From positions 1,860,001 to 1,924,000 of the forward strand of contig OY970371.1 of assembly GCA_963718695.1 (NCBI GenBank): DNA of 64,000 bases, read 5' to 3'. The DNA comes from Manganitrophus sp963718695. Its GTDB lineage: Bacteria > Nitrospirota > Nitrospiria > SBBL01 > Manganitrophaceae. Below are positions 8,939-16,382 of the stretch, piece after piece (position 1 is the stretch's first letter; the number at the start of each line of letters is the position of its first letter). The position numbers and the translations under genes were made by a program. Under the pieces are notes generated by a model. The model had not been told where the DNA came from. It searched no databases and saw only the letters and a program-made list of their open reading frames with translations.

Positions 8939-10651
8939 CTAGAATTTCGCATCCGGCACTTGCCCGGGGACCTTTCGTGAAGGGGTTGTCCGGCTCGGAA
9001 GAGATCCCTTCTCCTTGCCTTGACAGTTCCGGCAGAGCGGCCGGTGGAAGCACTTTATGGAATATTGTTCGATCTCGCCGGAGATTTCAGCCCGGCAGGC
9101 CGAGCAGACTCCCGCCTCCTTCGCGCCGGTCTCCGGTGTTCCTGTAGCCGGTCGGTTTGCCTCCTTCTTTTCCTCTTTGTTTTCTGCGGGCCGCTCCTGA
9201 TCCCGGACCATTAGAATCTTTTTGTAGAGGGTAGCCGCCTCCTCCATAGACAGCTCTTTGAAATGGTTCTTCCCGACGGAGCGCAGATAGACTTGGACCG
9301 TCTCCATCGGTGCCTCTCCGATCGGCTGGATCTCCCCCTGGATGGCCGACTGCAATTCCTCACGGGTCATTTTTTCTACACTGGCTACTCCTGTCTCCGG
9401 ACAATGCGCCGGTTCCGAGTTGTCTCTTTCCTCCTCGTCTTTTCTTTGGAACCGAGGAGAAGGCTTCAATTCCTCGTTCCTATTTTGAACTTCCTCCCCT
9501 CCTTCATGATTTATCATTGTGCTAGGCTGTTCTGCGTCCATTTTCCCCTCTATCTGGAGATCAGGCGGCAAGACGGCAGGGGCCGCACCGGGACGAGGGG
9601 CCTCGGCCGCTCTTCGACCTTCCGGTAATCGTCCGGTGGCCGCGCTTGATCCTGAGCCGTAGATCCCATTTACCGGCAAGAGCGCTTGCGGCCGTTGGAT
9701 CGATTCGAACCCGGCGCTCTGGACGATCAGGTCGGCCAACGGCAGCTCCGGGCAGTCGATCCGGATGACCCACTGTTTGGAGCGGACCCGCCCCTTCTCA
9801 GGATCCCATCGGGAGATCTCCGCTTCGTATTTGAACAACTCAAACGGGATTCCAACAATGGACCGCCCCCGCGCCGCGAGCGCCGATTGGAACATGTCGA
9901 TCTTCTCTTTGATCCCCCTGACCGAGTACCAGGAAGTGGTCGGAAGCCGCCATACATCCGTTCCCGGCACTCCCAGAATCATGAAGTGAAGCACTCCCGA
10001 AAAACGGCAACCATTGGCCGCGTAGATCGGACATTCGTCGGGAATACAAGGCAGCGTCATTTTCTTTCTCAAAAACTCCCGTCGCCTCTTTTCCTTCACA
10101 TGCAGTGCGCCGTCCTGCTTCATGGCCTCTGGGTCCAGTTCGGGATCCCGGGTCGCAATCAACCGGCCGCCGATCGGTTCCGAGGAGCAATAAAGACCCG
10201 ATTTACGAAAAGCCATTAACTTATGGGGGATCGTCTCCCACCACTTCTCGGACAGAAAAGTGATCCGAAGCCGGTCGATCTCTCCGCGCTCATTGGCATA
10301 CAGCGCCCGGATTAAATCCGCATGCTCCGGATTGTTTTTGCACTCCGACCGGTAGACCGAAAAATACGGGACATTCGTCGGCCTCAGATCTTTCTTGAGC
10401 TCCTTTTCGATCTCGCGCGGAGAGTACCCCTCCGAGGTCCATTTTTCAAAAAGCGTCCTCTCTTTCGCGGTGAGCGCGTTTTTTCCTGATTCGTACGGAA
10501 CCTTGATCCCCGACCGCAGGACACCCGCGTAGGTCGGCAGCAGGCGGTGGCCCAATACCGATTCGGGCTCGGTTGGCATATCCGTTTTCCCGTCGGCGAC
10601 GGCATCCGATAAATGAACAACGATGTTTTGATGATTGAGATCTCTTTTCAA
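8939..10651 (-). CDS. Phage Gp3-like (recombination directionality factor-like) protein
   Basis: The 570-residue product resembles the Gp3-like family of phage proteins, which includes the phiC31 recombination directionality factor. The central part has a Cys cluster (C-I-P-D-E-C-P-I-Y-A-A-N-G-C), followed by L-H-F-M-I-L-G-V-P-G-x-D-V-W-R-L and a tyrosine/tryptophan-rich segment, the family's typical pattern. A zinc-ribbon-like C-terminus (C-S-A-C and C-R-N-C, about 60 residues from the end) is an addition. The start is taken as TTG at 10651, preceded by AGGAGG four bases upstream and lying after the previous stop. A TTG at 10753 would overlap the preceding gene. No serine integrase partner is visible in this window, so a role in excision is only a possibility. 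Confidence 0.6.
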   Translation of the reverse strand: MKRDLNHQNIVVHLSDAVADGKTDMPTEPESVLGHRLLPTYAGVLRSGIKVPYESGKNALTAKERTLFEKWTSEGYSPREIEKELKKDLRPTNVPYFSVYRSECKNNPEHADLIRALYANERGEIDRLRITFLSEKWWETIPHKLMAFRKSGLYCSSEPIGGRLIATRDPELDPEAMKQDGALHVKEKRRREFLRKKMTLPCIPDECPIYAANGCRFSGVLHFMILGVPGTDVWRLPTTSWYSVRGIKEKIDMFQSALAARGRSIVGIPFELFKYEAEISRWDPEKGRVRSKQWVIRIDCPELPLADLIVQSAGFESIQRPQALLPVNGIYGSGSSAATGRLPEGRRAAEAPRPGAAPAVLPPDLQIEGKMDAEQPSTMINHEGGEEVQNRNEELKPSPRFQRKDEEERDNSEPAHCPETGVASVEKMTREELQSAIQGEIQPIGEAPMETVQVYLRSVGKNHFKELSMEEAATLYKKILMVRDQERPAENKEEKKEANRPATGTPETGAKEAGVCSACRAEISGEIEQYSIKCFHRPLCRNCQGKEKGSLPSRTTPSRKVPGQVPDAKF

Positions 10652-10685
10652 TTCGCCTCCTGATTGTTGAGCTTCCTTTGAAGGT

Positions 10686-11087
10686 TTATCGCGGTTCAAA
10701 ATTCCTGATCTCTTCAAAGATGGGACAGACGGTTTCCCGTAACCTTTTCTCAAGCTCCTTCACGCGCAGGCTGAACTTTTCTTCGTGTCGTTCCACCAAT
10801 TCGCACGGCAGGGGCTGATTGGGATCCAGGCCGAGCTTTTCGACCTCGATACAGAGCGCCCGGTTTTGTTGTCTTCTATAGAGCCTTTTCAGGTCCCGCG
10901 CCGCCGAATCGAGCTTGCCCCGCATCCGCTCGTAGAGTTTCGGATGGACCCTTCTTAAAAAATCGTTGAACTCCGCGTCGCTGATGGCGCAAGACAGGAG
11001 CCTCTCCTCAAGAGGCAGGTGAGCCGGCCTGAAATTCGCATCATGGAGAATCTCGTCCGGGTATCGTTTCGATCTCGGTTCTTGCAT
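10686..11087 (-). CDS. Small charged hypothetical protein
   Basis: This 133-residue, highly charged, largely helical protein is not recognised. The sequence is rich in Arg, Glu and Leu with heptad-like spacing in residues 45-125, so it may form a coiled coil. I take the ATG at 11087 with GGGAG six bases upstream; a GTG at 11108 is the alternative. It precedes the Gp3-like gene by about 35 bases in the same direction and probably shares its transcript. An intrinsic terminator upstream (11145-11186) isolates it from the toxin-antitoxin unit. Confidence 0.62.
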   Translation of the reverse strand: MQEPRSKRYPDEILHDANFRPAHLPLEERLLSCAISDAEFNDFLRRVHPKLYERMRGKLDSAARDLKRLYRRQQNRALCIEVEKLGLDPNQPLPCELVERHEEKFSLRVKELEKRLRETVCPIFEEIRNFEPR

Positions 11088-11144
11088 TGTTATCTCCCAC
11101 GTTTCCACTACACTTCGTACACCGCCTTGGAACCTCCTTTTGAA

Positions 11145-11186
11145 ATAAAAAAGCCCTTCAAAGAGGCAGAACCTCTTCGAAGGGCT
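11145..11186 (-). terminator. Strong intrinsic terminator upstream of the 133-residue gene
   Basis: A 15-bp near-perfect stem (11152-11166 with 11172-11186, five-base loop) is followed on the minus strand by TTTTTTATTT. A second terminator lies 90 bases upstream after the toxin gene, so this one would end a separate short transcript or act as backup. Confidence 0.82.
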
Positions 11187-11274
11187 ATCAATGATTCAAC
11201 CCGGTCAGGTCTTATGCTCGACTACGACAATGGCAGGTCATATCACCGGCCGGCCTTCCCATTTCAGACTCCTG

Positions 11275-11310
11275 AAAAAACAAAGGCCTGAAGAAAATGA
11301 CCTCAGGCCT
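11275..11310 (-). terminator. Intrinsic terminator after the toxin gene
   Basis: An 8-bp stem AGGCCTGA/TCAGGCCT (11284-11291 with 11303-11310) is followed on the minus strand by TTGTTTTTTC. It ends the antitoxin-toxin transcript. Confidence 0.78.
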
Positions 11311-11319
11311 CCTTTGCTC

Positions 11320-11685
11320 TTATTTTGATCCGTTTAAAGTGCCAGAAGAATCCGAATCCGATCTTCGACCTCCTCCATGACGGCCCCGGATACCCCGCCC
11401 AATCTTCTCGAGAGAACGTCCTTTGGAAATGGACCGGATCGAATCGCATAGGATGACGCTTGCGTTTTTCAGTCCTCCCTCAGGCGGGGAGACCGGAACA
11501 TGCGCCGGAATACCTCGGTGGGTCGAGGTAATCGGCAACACGATGACTAATCCCGCCAGACCCTGGTTGAATAGGTCCTCCGAGACGATAAGGACAGGTC
11601 GCTGACCCGCCTGCTCATGCCCCCGAGTCGGGTTCAAATCGGCAAGCCACACATCACCTCGCGCGGGGCTAACCACGGGGGACAC
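11320..11685 (-). CDS. MazF/PemK-family toxin, C-terminus frameshifted
   Basis: Residues 8-97 match the MazF/PemK endoribonuclease fold: R-G-D-V-W near the N-terminus, G-x-E-Q-A-G-Q-R-P-V-L-I-V-S, the conserved P-I-T-S core and the S-I-R-S-I-S-K-G-R segment. Such toxins cleave single-stranded mRNA. After G-R the reading frame runs off into Arg/Gly-rich sequence and stops at 11320. One frame over, the DNA encodes a normal family C-terminus (E-E-V-E-D-R-I-R-I-L-L-A-L) ending in TAA at 11334. A single extra base near 11393-11400, in a run of four Cs on the plus strand, explains this. The GTG start at 11685 overlaps the antitoxin stop by 17 bases. Either the toxin is inactivated or the base is an assembly error. 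Confidence 0.85.
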   Translation of the reverse strand: MSPVVSPARGDVWLADLNPTRGHEQAGQRPVLIVSEDLFNQGLAGLVIVLPITSTHRGIPAHVPVSPPEGGLKNASVILCDSIRSISKGRSLEKIGRGIRGRHGGGRRSDSDSSGTLNGSK

Positions 11686-11971
11686 CTTTCTTCCGGCTCA
11701 CCTTCGCAACTTTACTCGGCTTCTCGACCTCCTGAAGGCCGTCCAGAAGGGTAGCATCCCATTCTCCCCGTTCCTTTTCAATTGCCGACCACGCCTTTTC
11801 ATCCTGGCGTACGGCGGCATAGGCCGTATTGACCTCCTCCAGGAACCGCTGCCTCCGGTAAAGCTCAATCGCCTTGTCCAAGATCGCCTGCATCGGCTCT
11901 CCCGTCTTGTCTGAGAGATCCCGAAGAGTCTTCCGGGACGGACCGCTGATTCTCACTGTCGCACTTTCCAT
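11669..11971 (-). CDS. Antitoxin of the MazF-type pair (ribbon-helix-helix-like)
   Basis: A 100-residue protein begins with a short beta strand (A-T-V-R-I-S-G) followed by helices with T-L-R-D-L-S-D-K-T-G-E-P-M-Q-A-I-L-D-K-A-I, the pattern of a ribbon-helix-helix DNA-binding domain. The C-terminal half is charged and probably disordered until bound to the toxin. It lies directly upstream of the toxin with a 17-base overlap, the normal antitoxin-first order. The start ATG at 11971 follows GGAGGTGG. The upstream promoter contains a dyad that it likely binds for autoregulation. Confidence 0.82.
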   Translation of the reverse strand: MESATVRISGPSRKTLRDLSDKTGEPMQAILDKAIELYRRQRFLEEVNTAYAAVRQDEKAWSAIEKERGEWDATLLDGLQEVEKPSKVAKVSRKKGVPRG

Positions 11972-11994
11972 CAGCCACCTCCCCTCCTTTTTTG

Positions 11995-12034
11995 TATACA
12001 TATTAGTATATAAAACCGTATGTAATTTTGTCAA
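11995..12034 (-). promoter_or_regulatory. Toxin-antitoxin promoter with overlapping operator dyad
   Basis: On the minus strand TTGACA (12029-12034), an 18-base spacer and TATACT (12005-12010) form a near-consensus sigma-70 promoter ending about 34 bases before the antitoxin start. The -10 region overlaps a TATAC-N6-GTATA inverted repeat (11995-12010), a likely binding site for the antitoxin or toxin-antitoxin complex. Confidence 0.8.
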
Positions 12035-12072
12035 CATAGACTCACGCTAATTACCCAAACGTCCATCCCTGG

Positions 12073-12270
12073 CTATTGCCAGTATCCGCAATAAACACAA
12101 CGAAAGGCTCGGTCGCGGGAATCCCAGTAAAGGGCGACGATCAGATGGTCCCCGTCGACGCCCCCCGCCTTGCAGTGCGGGCAGACCCCGAGGGGCGCCC
12201 TCCCGGCCGTGTCCTTTCCGGCCGAATCCGTTTTCTTCTTCACACGCCCCGCCCGATCGGTCAGTACCAT
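12073..12270 (-). CDS. Small zinc-ribbon protein
   Basis: This 65-residue basic protein has two Cys pairs, C-P-H-C at residues 30-33 and C-V-Y-C-G at about 58-62, forming a classic zinc ribbon. The ATG at 12270 has GGAGG six bases upstream. It follows the ribonucleotide reductase stop by 47 bases and is probably on the same transcript. The reductase itself ends in a similar Cys-pair ribbon, so this protein could be a split-off or partner domain, but it could equally be an unrelated nucleic-acid-binding ribbon. Confidence 0.66.
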   Translation of the reverse strand: MVLTDRAGRVKKKTDSAGKDTAGRAPLGVCPHCKAGGVDGDHLIVALYWDSRDRAFRCVYCGYWQ

Positions 12271-12317
12271 GAGCTTCCTCCATCAAGCCGATAAAGTCGC
12301 TTCCTTCAATCGGCCCT

Positions 12318-14564
12318 TCAGCATTTGGACCAGGAACAGGCGGCGCAGAGGAGACATCCTTCCTGTATCCGGAGCGGAGAGGCACCGCATTCCGGACAGG
12401 GGAGCCTCATCTCCGCGGCTTCCTGGACCCGGGAAACCACCGTCGTCAGCCCTTTAATCAGGGCATACGCATCGGAGGTCATCTCCCCGAATTGATCGTT
12501 CGATTTCACCAACTGCTCCAGCACCTCCTCGATCGGCGCGCCCGATCGTAGCAGCTTGCTTCCCAACCGGCAGACCATGTCGAGCAGTTCTCGGTTCTTC
12601 ACATGAGGAGAAGGAGACAAGAAGAGCTCCCGGATGCTCCCCTTCGATTTGAGTATCTTTAGAATTCCTTCCATCTCCTCGTCCTTCATCAGGAAGCCGA
12701 TATGGACGTAGGAGTTGCCCCGCCGGGTCTTGACCTTGATCCGTAGCTCTGGAATCAAATCCGGAAGTTCCAGCGAGAGGAGCGGCTCTTTGTCAGGCTT
12801 CCTCTTTTCATCCTCTCCGGCAGGGGCTTTCGGATCCCTGCCGATGTTCATCACCTGGTCCCGGCGCGCCCCGTCCCGGTAGACGGTGATTCCTTTGCAG
12901 CCGAGGCGGTAGGCCAGGAGATAGGCCTTCTTTACCTTCTCGACCGTGGCCGATGAGGGCAGATTGATGGTCTTGGAGACGGCCGAATCGGAGAATTCCT
13001 GAAAGGCCGCCTGCATCCGCACATGCCACTCCGGCGCGATGTCATGCGAGACCACGAAGATCTCCCGCCATTTTTCCGGAATGAGGTTCAGCCCCTGCAC
13101 CGAGCCATGGTTTCTGGCGATTTGGTCGAGCAGGTCGTCGCTCCAGAATCCTTCCTTTTTCGCAACCTCGACGAAATAATCGAGCACGTAAGGAAGGCGC
13201 TCTCCGTCCAGAACGTTCTTGTACCAGATCAGGGAGAACTCCGGCTCGCATCCGCCTGAGGTATCGGCGATCATCGAGATGGTGCCTGTCGGCGCGACGG
13301 TCGTGACATAAGCATTCCGGATCCGTTCTCCCCGCTTTTCGTGTAAAGATCCCTTCCAGTTCGGATAGACCCCTCTCCTCTCCGCCAGCTTGGCCGATTC
13401 ATCGCAACCGGTTTCCCGGATGAAGCTCATGACCGTCTTGGCCGTCTCGATCCCCCTTTCAGAATCGTACGGGATCGCCAGCTTGAAGAGCATCCGGGCG
13501 AAGCCCATCACTCCCAGCCCGATCTTCCGGTTGGCTTTGGTGATCCGTTCGATCTCTTCGATCGGATAGCGGTTCAAGTCGATCACATTATCGAGGAAGC
13601 GGACGGCGGTCCGGACGCTCTCCTCCAAGGCCGCCCAATCGAACCGGTATTGACCCTCGACTTCAATCAAATGCCGCTCCAGATTGATGCTCCCGAGGTT
13701 GCAGCTCTCGTAAGGGAGCAGCGGTTGCTCTCCGCAAGGGTTCGTCGCCTCGATGGCGCCGGCGTGAGGCGTCGGATTGACCTCATTGGCCCGGTCGATG
13801 AAGAACAGCCCCGGCTCCCCCGTCCTGTGAGCCTGAACCGCGATCCGGCCGAGGACCTCAGACGCCGGCAGGGTCCCGACCCGCTCTCCCGTCCGGGGAT
13901 TGATCAATTCGTAATCGCCCTCCTTCTCACAGGCTTCCATGAACGCATCGGTGACCGCGACGGAGATATTGAAATTGGTGATCTCACGGGTATCCTCCTT
14001 GCACCGGATGAACTCCAGGATATCCGGATGATCGACCCGCAGGATTCCCATATTGGCGCCGCGCCGGGTTCCCCCCTGTTTCACCGCCTCCGTGGCATGA
14101 TTGAAGACCTTCATGAATGAGATCGGACCCGACGCAACTCCACCCGTGGTCCGGACAATATCGTTCTTCGGCCGAAGACGGCTGAAGGAAAAGCCGGTGC
14201 CACCCCCGGTCTTGTGAATGACCGCCGTCTGCTTGATGGCGTCAAAGATCCCCTCCATCGAATCTTCCACCGGCAGGACAAAACAGGCCGACAGCTGCTG
14301 CAGTTCCCTGCCGGCGTTCATCAAGGTCGGTGAGTTCGGAAGAAACCTCAACTCCGAGAGCAAACGGTGGAACGCTTCTTCTACCGCTGAGACATCCGCC
14401 TCCGCGTCATACAACCGCTCCGCCTGAGCGATGTTGCGGGCCACCCTTCGAAAGAGCACCGCCGGGGTTTCAACCACCACCCCCGCTTCATTCTTCGCCA
14501 GGTAGCGCTTCTCCAACACCCGAAGGGCGTTCGCCGAAATTGAATGACTCGATCGTTGAATCAT
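12318..14564 (-). CDS. nrdJ: Adenosylcobalamin-dependent (class II) ribonucleotide reductase
   Basis: The 748-residue enzyme has the class II large-subunit pattern. It shows an ATP-cone-like N-terminus (A-L-R-V-L-E-K-R-Y-L), F-L-P-N-S-P-T-L-M-N-A-G, the active-site Cys in L-S-A-C-F-V-L-P-V, G-G-G-T-G-F-S-F-S-R-L-R, and N-P-C-G-E-Q-P-L-L-P-Y-E-S-C-N-L-G-S-I-N-L carrying the radical-site Cys and Glu. The C-terminus has a zinc-ribbon-like C-P-E-C and C-A-A-C. It converts ribonucleotides to deoxyribonucleotides with adenosylcobalamin, independent of oxygen. I use the ATG at 14564 with GAGGAG six bases upstream. No cobalamin riboswitch was recognised upstream. Its presence on a mobile replicon suggests a dNTP supply for replication. 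Confidence 0.93.
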   Translation of the reverse strand: MIQRSSHSISANALRVLEKRYLAKNEAGVVVETPAVLFRRVARNIAQAERLYDAEADVSAVEEAFHRLLSELRFLPNSPTLMNAGRELQQLSACFVLPVEDSMEGIFDAIKQTAVIHKTGGGTGFSFSRLRPKNDIVRTTGGVASGPISFMKVFNHATEAVKQGGTRRGANMGILRVDHPDILEFIRCKEDTREITNFNISVAVTDAFMEACEKEGDYELINPRTGERVGTLPASEVLGRIAVQAHRTGEPGLFFIDRANEVNPTPHAGAIEATNPCGEQPLLPYESCNLGSINLERHLIEVEGQYRFDWAALEESVRTAVRFLDNVIDLNRYPIEEIERITKANRKIGLGVMGFARMLFKLAIPYDSERGIETAKTVMSFIRETGCDESAKLAERRGVYPNWKGSLHEKRGERIRNAYVTTVAPTGTISMIADTSGGCEPEFSLIWYKNVLDGERLPYVLDYFVEVAKKEGFWSDDLLDQIARNHGSVQGLNLIPEKWREIFVVSHDIAPEWHVRMQAAFQEFSDSAVSKTINLPSSATVEKVKKAYLLAYRLGCKGITVYRDGARRDQVMNIGRDPKAPAGEDEKRKPDKEPLLSLELPDLIPELRIKVKTRRGNSYVHIGFLMKDEEMEGILKILKSKGSIRELFLSPSPHVKNRELLDMVCRLGSKLLRSGAPIEEVLEQLVKSNDQFGEMTSDAYALIKGLTTVVSRVQEAAEMRLPCPECGASPLRIQEGCLLCAACSWSKC

Positions 14565-14832
14565 CGATGACTCCTCATTTTTAAAGATATTCCGCGCCCC
14601 GTCATTTCCTGACCTGTCCGGATCCCTTAGGGCAACTTCCATGCCGGTCGCTTCCCCCGATCGATGAAGGTGTCAGAGGGCATACCGTCAAGGTGAATAC
14701 CCCGGAAATACTGATGGATTCGAGGTTCGACCGATTCGAGGGAATGATTCCCTCCGCATCGTCATGGAAGTGTTCAGAGGGAAAACCTGTCGCAGATCAG
14801 GAACAGGTGTCGCTGAAATCGGCGTCGGCGCA

Positions 14833-14862
14833 GTGCAGGAAGGGGTGGTCCCCTTCCTGCAC
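14833..14862. repeat. Perfect 13-bp inverted repeat
   Basis: GTGCAGGAAGGGG (14833-14845), loop TGGT, and the exact complement (14850-14862). It lies 17 bases past the stop of the 14879-15325 gene. It lacks a T-run on either strand, so it is a stable hairpin or protein-binding palindrome more than a typical terminator. Confidence 0.75.
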
Positions 14863-14878
14863 GCAGATCATCTATCCC

Positions 14879-15325
14879 TCAGCAACGGGATCCACTGGAA
14901 ATAACCGCACCCGGTTGAACATAGCGGGACCGGACATAGCGGATCACCTCCCTGCGGACACGCAGACAGGTTCTGATGTTCCCCGGATCGATCCGGCAGA
15001 CCGATAGAATGCTGATCGCATCGAGAATCTCGCCGATGCCCCCTTTCAAGAGCGCCACTTCCCGGACCCATGTCTCCATCGTCCAAAGAAAGGTTCGATC
15101 TTCCTCGCCGTTGACCCGGTAGATAAAGGAGGAGATTCGATCCGCCTCCCTGTATTTCAAACCGAAATGTTTGATGTAGTATCCCGCCGACATTCTCCAG
15201 GCGAGATACCTGCCGGAGCGGCTCTTTCCCGGTTGTCTCTTAACAAGGTTCTCAAGAACCGCGAAGCCGGGATGGTTCGCGCTATTCTTTCCGGTTTCTT
15301 CGATTTTGATCTTGCTCACGATCAT
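14879..15325 (-). CDS. Hypothetical protein
   Basis: A 148-residue soluble basic protein with an aromatic-rich centre (Y-L-A-W-R-M-S-A-G-Y-Y-I-K-H-F) and a helical second half (V-R-E-V-A-L-L-K-G-G-I-G-E-I-L-D-A-I-S-I). I do not recognise the family. Two ATG codons are in frame; 15325 has AGGAGG at six bases, whereas 15331 sits directly against it, so 15325 is preferred. The next gene downstream is nrdJ, separated by about 310 bases that include a perfect hairpin. Confidence 0.6.
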   Translation of the reverse strand: MIVSKIKIEETGKNSANHPGFAVLENLVKRQPGKSRSGRYLAWRMSAGYYIKHFGLKYREADRISSFIYRVNGEEDRTFLWTMETWVREVALLKGGIGEILDAISILSVCRIDPGNIRTCLRVRREVIRYVRSRYVQPGAVISSGSRC

Positions 15326-15365
15326 GCCCATCCTCCTTGGTTGATAGAATTTGTCTGTGCGGTTC

Positions 15366-15533
15366 TCAGAAACTCCAGATCCGCGCCCCCTCCGAATCGA
15401 AAGAATACCGAAGCCGCCGGTCTTCTTCCCTCTGTCCTTTCTGATAGCAGAGCGGTGAGCTGTCTCTCCCTTTCGGGGCTTCTCCGTTCCAGGCAGACAA
15501 AAACTTTCCTCCGCGGGCTTGATGCTTTTTCAT
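15366..15533 (-). CDS. Very small basic protein
   Basis: A 55-residue basic protein beginning M-K-K-H-Q-A-R-G-G-K. The ATG at 15533 has AAGGAGG seven bases upstream, the best reason to call it. It contains Trp and many Arg/Gly/Ser residues, with the short C-terminal segment S-F-D-S-E-G-A-R-I-W-S-F. No family is recognised. It is one of several tiny genes with strong ribosome binding sites in 15.3-16.4 kb, possibly small regulators or DNA-binding proteins. Confidence 0.45.
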   Translation of the reverse strand: MKKHQARGGKFLSAWNGEAPKGRDSSPLCYQKGQREEDRRLRYSFDSEGARIWSF

Positions 15534-15568
15534 GGGTGTTCCTCCTTGTCGTTGAATGGTTTTTTCGT

Positions 15569-15597
15569 TTGACAAGAAGGTCCCAAACCGGTAGACT
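15569..15597 (+). promoter_or_regulatory. Sigma-70-type promoter of a candidate small RNA
   Basis: TTGACA (15569-15574), exactly 17 bases, TAGACT (15592-15597) on the plus strand. No plus-strand protein gene follows; an intrinsic terminator lies about 75 bases downstream. Confidence 0.6.
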
Positions 15598-15603
15598 GAC
15601 TAT

Positions 15604-15680
15604 TAGTTAGATCGAAGCGTCTCCGATCAGGGACCTTCAGAAGGGATCAATCAGTTAGCGCTGGTTGATCCCTTTTTATT
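15604..15680 (+). ncRNA. Candidate small RNA of about 77 nt
   Basis: Predicted from a plus-strand promoter (15569-15597) and a terminator: a 9-bp stem AGGGATCAA/TTGATCCCT (15642-15650 with 15665-15673) followed by a T-run. The transcript contains no start codon with a ribosome binding site. Its 3' half is antisense to the last codons of the minus-strand membrane protein gene at 15647-15961, so it could act in cis on that mRNA. Evidence is purely from promoter and terminator patterns. Confidence 0.45.
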
Positions 15681-15961
15681 TGGACGACCTTGCCGGTCAT
15701 CCTTTCTTTCTGATCGGCCGGGAGATCGATCTCGGCGATAAAGAGCTTCTGGGCGAGGTAGTAGATGCCGCCGAAGAGAGCGCCCGTGAGCCCCAACACG
15801 AAGACCGAGACCCCAAGGTTCGTCCAAACGCCGGATGGATAACCTAAGATTATCCCGGCGCCCACCCCAATACACATCACCAGGGTAGAGACGAGAGCGA
15901 TCCCGCTGATGACCAGCAGCGATGCGATCGTGCCGTGGAATATTTCCTGATACGTCTTCAT
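15647..15961 (-). CDS. Small two-helix membrane protein
   Basis: The 104-residue protein has two clear hydrophobic segments, about residues 11-40 and 48-71, and a charged cytoplasmic-like tail with D-L-P-A-D-Q-K-E-R-M-T-G-K. No known family is recognised. AGGAGGAGGG lies just before the ATG at 15961. The 3' end overlaps the terminator arm of a candidate antisense RNA. It follows two tiny genes in the same direction. Confidence 0.7.
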   Translation of the reverse strand: MKTYQEIFHGTIASLLVISGIALVSTLVMCIGVGAGIILGYPSGVWTNLGVSVFVLGLTGALFGGIYYLAQKLFIAEIDLPADQKERMTGKVVQIKRDQPALTD

Positions 15962-15996
15962 CCCTCCTCCTTATCGTTGGTTGTTCATTAAAGCCG

Positions 15997-16146
15997 TCAC
16001 CTTCTCATCATCCGGTCGATTCGAGTTTCCCGCCGGTGATCTTTTAGATCGCTCCAATCGATTCCGCGTTCCATATATGGCAGCGCTTTCTTCATTTCCC
16101 GGAACAGGACCTCTTCGCGCATGGCTCCGCCCGTGATTCTCTTCAT
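15997..16146 (-). CDS. 49-residue small basic protein
   Basis: ATG at 16146 is preceded by AAGGAGAG at a normal distance, and the frame ends with TGA at 15997. The product starts M-K-R-I-T-G-G-A-M-R-E-E-V and ends in R-M-M-R-R, with a helical, strongly charged middle (D-W-S-D-L-K-D-H-R-R-E-T-R). No family is recognised. The end lies 36 bases before the membrane protein start, consistent with one transcript. Confidence 0.5.
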   Translation of the reverse strand: MKRITGGAMREEVLFREMKKALPYMERGIDWSDLKDHRRETRIDRMMRR

Positions 16147-16215
16147 GGTTCTCTCCTTTCTTTTTGATTGTTTGGATTACGGTTTGGTTCGGTGATGGAT
16201 GGAAGGGTGACTTTT

Positions 16216-16365
16216 TTAAGCTCGCTTCTTGGCTGAAGACGCGGACCGGCGGGAAGCACGTGTCGGCCTCCAACCACAGATAATGCAATAGGGAGAGAAA
16301 CATTTTCCCTCATAAGTAGCAACAAACTCACTGCCTACCAGACCCTGGCACTTTGGACAATTCAT
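16216..16365 (-). CDS. 49-residue zinc-ribbon protein
   Basis: ATG at 16365 follows AGGGAGG at eight bases. The product opens M-N-C-P-K-C-Q-G-L-V and has a second Cys group at Y-C-I-I-C-G-W-R-P, giving a C-x2-C...C-x2-C zinc ribbon, then a basic Ser/Arg/Lys-rich tail. Such small ribbons often bind nucleic acid or partner proteins; the specific role is unknown. It is the first gene after a terminator and probably heads the small-gene cluster. Confidence 0.6.
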   Translation of the reverse strand: MNCPKCQGLVGSEFVATYEGKCFSPYCIICGWRPTRASRRSASSAKKRA

Positions 16366-16382
16366 CGAAATTACCTCCCTTC

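Noticed and set aside
12047..12385. 112-residue minus-strand frame over the zinc ribbon
   Set aside because: It lies in another frame, extends into nrdJ and loses the Cys pairs; the 65-residue frame is better supported.
14565..14832. Cobalamin riboswitch before nrdJ
   Set aside because: The conserved B12 box was not found on the minus strand; only a perfect hairpin is present.
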